In this document: piece after piece, positions 62,633 to 64,000 of the stretch
Numbering within the stretch: position 1 is the first letter of the stretch
How the letters are laid out: every line of letters starts with the position of its first letter
Origin: Bacteroidales bacterium
GTDB taxonomy: Bacteria > Bacteroidota > Bacteroidia > Bacteroidales > GCA-2748055
Length of the DNA: 64,000 nucleotides
Reading direction: 5' to 3'
Assembly (NCBI GenBank): GCA_023138875.1
Contig: JAGLOO010000015.1
Span: forward strand, 62,001-126,000
Made by a program: the position numbers and the translations under genes
Notes under the pieces: model-generated
The model's database searches: none
What the model was told of the DNA's origin: nothing
The model's input: the letters and a program-made list of their open reading frames with translations, nothing else

Positions 62633-63877
62633 ATGGCCGAATTGACCGACAGGGAACTTGAGATCCTCAGCAAGGAGATCGACAAGCAGGGATTAACCTA
62701 TACCCAGCTTCAGAAAGAGCTCCTTGACCATCTCTGCTGCGACATTGAAGTAAAGATGGATGAAGGGATCGAATTCCTCATAGCCTTAGAGGAGGTCAGG
62801 AAACAACTTGAAAATGACAGGATCCAGAAGATCCAGGAAGAGACACTGTTACTTATAAACCAAAAATACCGAATGATGAAAAAATTCATGTATATCCTCG
62901 GAACCATCGCCCCTTCTCTCCTGATTGTGGGAGCAGTATGTAAACTTCAGCACTGGCCCGGGGCCGGTGTACTCATTACCCTGGGCACCTTTCTGCTGGC
63001 AGCCGTCTACCTGCCGGTCTTTGCCATGGTGAGCATCCGCGATACCCGGAAAAAAGGGAAACGGGTCAATAAGCCACTATACATTGCAGGGGTTGCTACT
63101 GGCTTTATTTTCCTGACCGGTGTCCTCTTTAAGGTCATGCACTGGCCGGGTGCCGGTATAGCATTAACCTTCAGCGTTCTTCTTACCGTTGCAGTCTTCA
63201 TCCCCATCCTGGTCACCCAGGCGTTAAAGGACAAAGAGAACCAGGTCCACAATTTCTCCATCCTGATTTTCATCCTGGCCTTTATGGCAGTGAACATTAT
63301 GGTATTTGCCCTGAAGGTTTCTAAAAATGTATTGACCTCCATGATGGTGACTACCGAAGCCTCCATGGTGACCAGCCGGACCCTGGAAGCAAATAATGCC
63401 CTGCTCCTGAAACAGGCCACACAACCGGAACAGGCGGGAACTATCAGTGAAAAGAGCAATGCCCTGGATACATACATCCAGGGAATCATGGCCGAGATCG
63501 TACTGCTTACACATGAGAAAAACCACGCTGCTGTGGGAATAGATAATTCCATCGATCTGCAGAAAGCCGGCTATTTTGATGTTCACAACAGCGTATCCCA
63601 GGTTATTTTTGGTGACGAAAAAACTACGGGAAAAGGAGAAACCCTGGTGGCTTCCCTGGATTCATACAGGGAAATGTTGCTGGAAAATGCAGGACCGGAG
63701 CTTGATGAGTCCATTGACCAGTTGCTTAACACCGGTCCGATGGGAGAATACCAGGAATCTTGGCTGTCTTATAATTTCAACCAGGCTCCCATGATAGGCG
63801 CCGTACATGTCCTATCCAACCTGCAGGTCAGCCTCCGGTTTCTTGAGGGAGAGGTGCTGAGGGATGTATTTAAATGA
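62633..63877 (+). CDS. PadR-linked membrane protein combining GldL-like hairpins and a GldM-like region
   Basis: 414 residues, unusual. Residues 1-60 are helical and resemble the HAAS/DUF1700-type domain found next to PadR regulators (TDRELEILSKEIDKQGLTYT, LLDHLCCDIEVKMDEGIEFL). Two GldL-like transmembrane hairpins follow, each with HWPGAG (107-112 and 170-175). A fifth membrane segment (207-228) runs into KVSKNVLTSM, similar to NVSKEVLDAF of GldM. Residues 377-409 align without gaps with GldM 193-225 (W, S, F, P, L, S, Q, R, E, E, V, L conserved). In both hairpins the GldL glutamate position is Leu122 and Thr185, so no proton carrier is evident. Function unknown; a PadR-controlled envelope sensor is one reading. 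Confidence 0.75.
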   Translation: MAELTDRELEILSKEIDKQGLTYTQLQKELLDHLCCDIEVKMDEGIEFLIALEEVRKQLENDRIQKIQEETLLLINQKYRMMKKFMYILGTIAPSLLIVGAVCKLQHWPGAGVLITLGTFLLAAVYLPVFAMVSIRDTRKKGKRVNKPLYIAGVATGFIFLTGVLFKVMHWPGAGIALTFSVLLTVAVFIPILVTQALKDKENQVHNFSILIFILAFMAVNIMVFALKVSKNVLTSMMVTTEASMVTSRTLEANNALLLKQATQPEQAGTISEKSNALDTYIQGIMAEIVLLTHEKNHAAVGIDNSIDLQKAGYFDVHNSVSQVIFGDEKTTGKGETLVASLDSYREMLLENAGPELDESIDQLLNTGPMGEYQESWLSYNFNQAPMIGAVHVLSNLQVSLRFLEGEVLRDVFK

Positions 63878-64000
63878 AAGCACTCCCTTTCAATGATACA
63901 GCACTGGTCTTTAAGGTGGCCGGGAAGATGTTTGCCTTGCTGGACCTGTCTGAAGATAGCAGGGGATTAAGCCTCAAATGTGACCCGGAACTGGCCATAG
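63874..64000 (+). CDS. MmcQ/YjbR-like protein lacking its N-terminus (copy D, cut by window end)
   Basis: The frame starts with an ATG that overlaps the TGA of the previous gene (ATGA) and reads MKALPFNDTALVFKVAGKMF, ALLDLSEDSRGLSLKCDPEL, AI. It matches the family from PFNDTALVFKV on, but the first 16-18 residues (the MNxEEIREYC helix) of the other copies are replaced by MKAL. The 3' end is outside the window, so whether the C-terminus is present cannot be seen. Either a fragment joined to the upstream gene or a translationally coupled short protein. Confidence 0.65.
   Translation, partial: MKALPFNDTALVFKVAGKMFALLDLSEDSRGLSLKCDPELAI

Noticed and set aside
56938-63877. Integron-like cassette array
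   Set aside because: No integrase gene, no attC-like inverted repeats at gene ends, and the genes lie on both strands.

Overview
The window is a piece of a Bacteroidota chromosome, most likely from a Bacteroidales-type lineage. The evidence is a complete porP-K-L-M-N type IX secretion (T9SS) gene set, a giant SprB-repeat adhesin with a type-B sorting domain, DUF4296, DUF4270 and DUF5723 proteins, an HU-CCDC81/SPOR protein, no clear Shine-Dalgarno sequences, and repeated TAnnTTTG -7 promoter boxes. I saw no tRNA, rRNA, CRISPR array, insertion sequence or integrase.

Layout. 1-3171: end of asnS, rpoN and a PAP2-like membrane protein. 3152-10372 (minus): a 1978-residue SprB-like protein, its SprF partner and a DUF4296 lipoprotein. 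10524-12912 (minus): rbfA, a methyltransferase and a LolC/E-like permease, with trpS divergent. 14061-18581: an AAA ATPase with an operator-like inverted repeat, ung and a heme-type TonB receptor. 18727-24610: a three-gene envelope operon of poorly known function. 24634-26120: an Mla-like ABC pair. 26237: manC. 27325-33215 (minus): sprF/porP-gldK-gldL-gldM-gldN, the T9SS core and motor. 33389-39391: a degenerate ureohydrolase, topA and a class A penicillin-binding protein. 39388-44010 (minus): panC, panD, a flippase-like protein, a RfaE2-like adenylyltransferase, radA and a small unknown gene. 44092-48132: a short GT5-like protein, a DUF4270 lipoprotein and glmS. 48133-52474 (minus): four nucleotide-sugar enzymes of a surface-polysaccharide pathway. 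52586-56147: HU/SPOR protein, metG and yraN.

From about 56.2 kb to the end the content becomes accessory. Four MmcQ/YjbR-like genes or gene pieces are interspersed with unrelated genes: an AAA/DUF4143 ATPase, a broken ORF6N gene, three related lipoproteins, and a PadR regulator followed by an unusual membrane protein.

The most interesting object is that membrane protein (62633-63877). It looks like a hybrid of the two T9SS motor subunits: two GldL-like HWPGAG transmembrane hairpins, then a GldM-like membrane segment and a domain that aligns without gaps to part of GldM. It sits behind a PadR regulator and an N-terminal helical region that resembles the HAAS signalling domain. The proton-carrying glutamate of true GldL is missing from both hairpins. 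An MmcQ-like piece overlaps its stop codon. I read this as a candidate undescribed PadR-controlled envelope sensor built from T9SS-motor modules; this is inference from one sequence.
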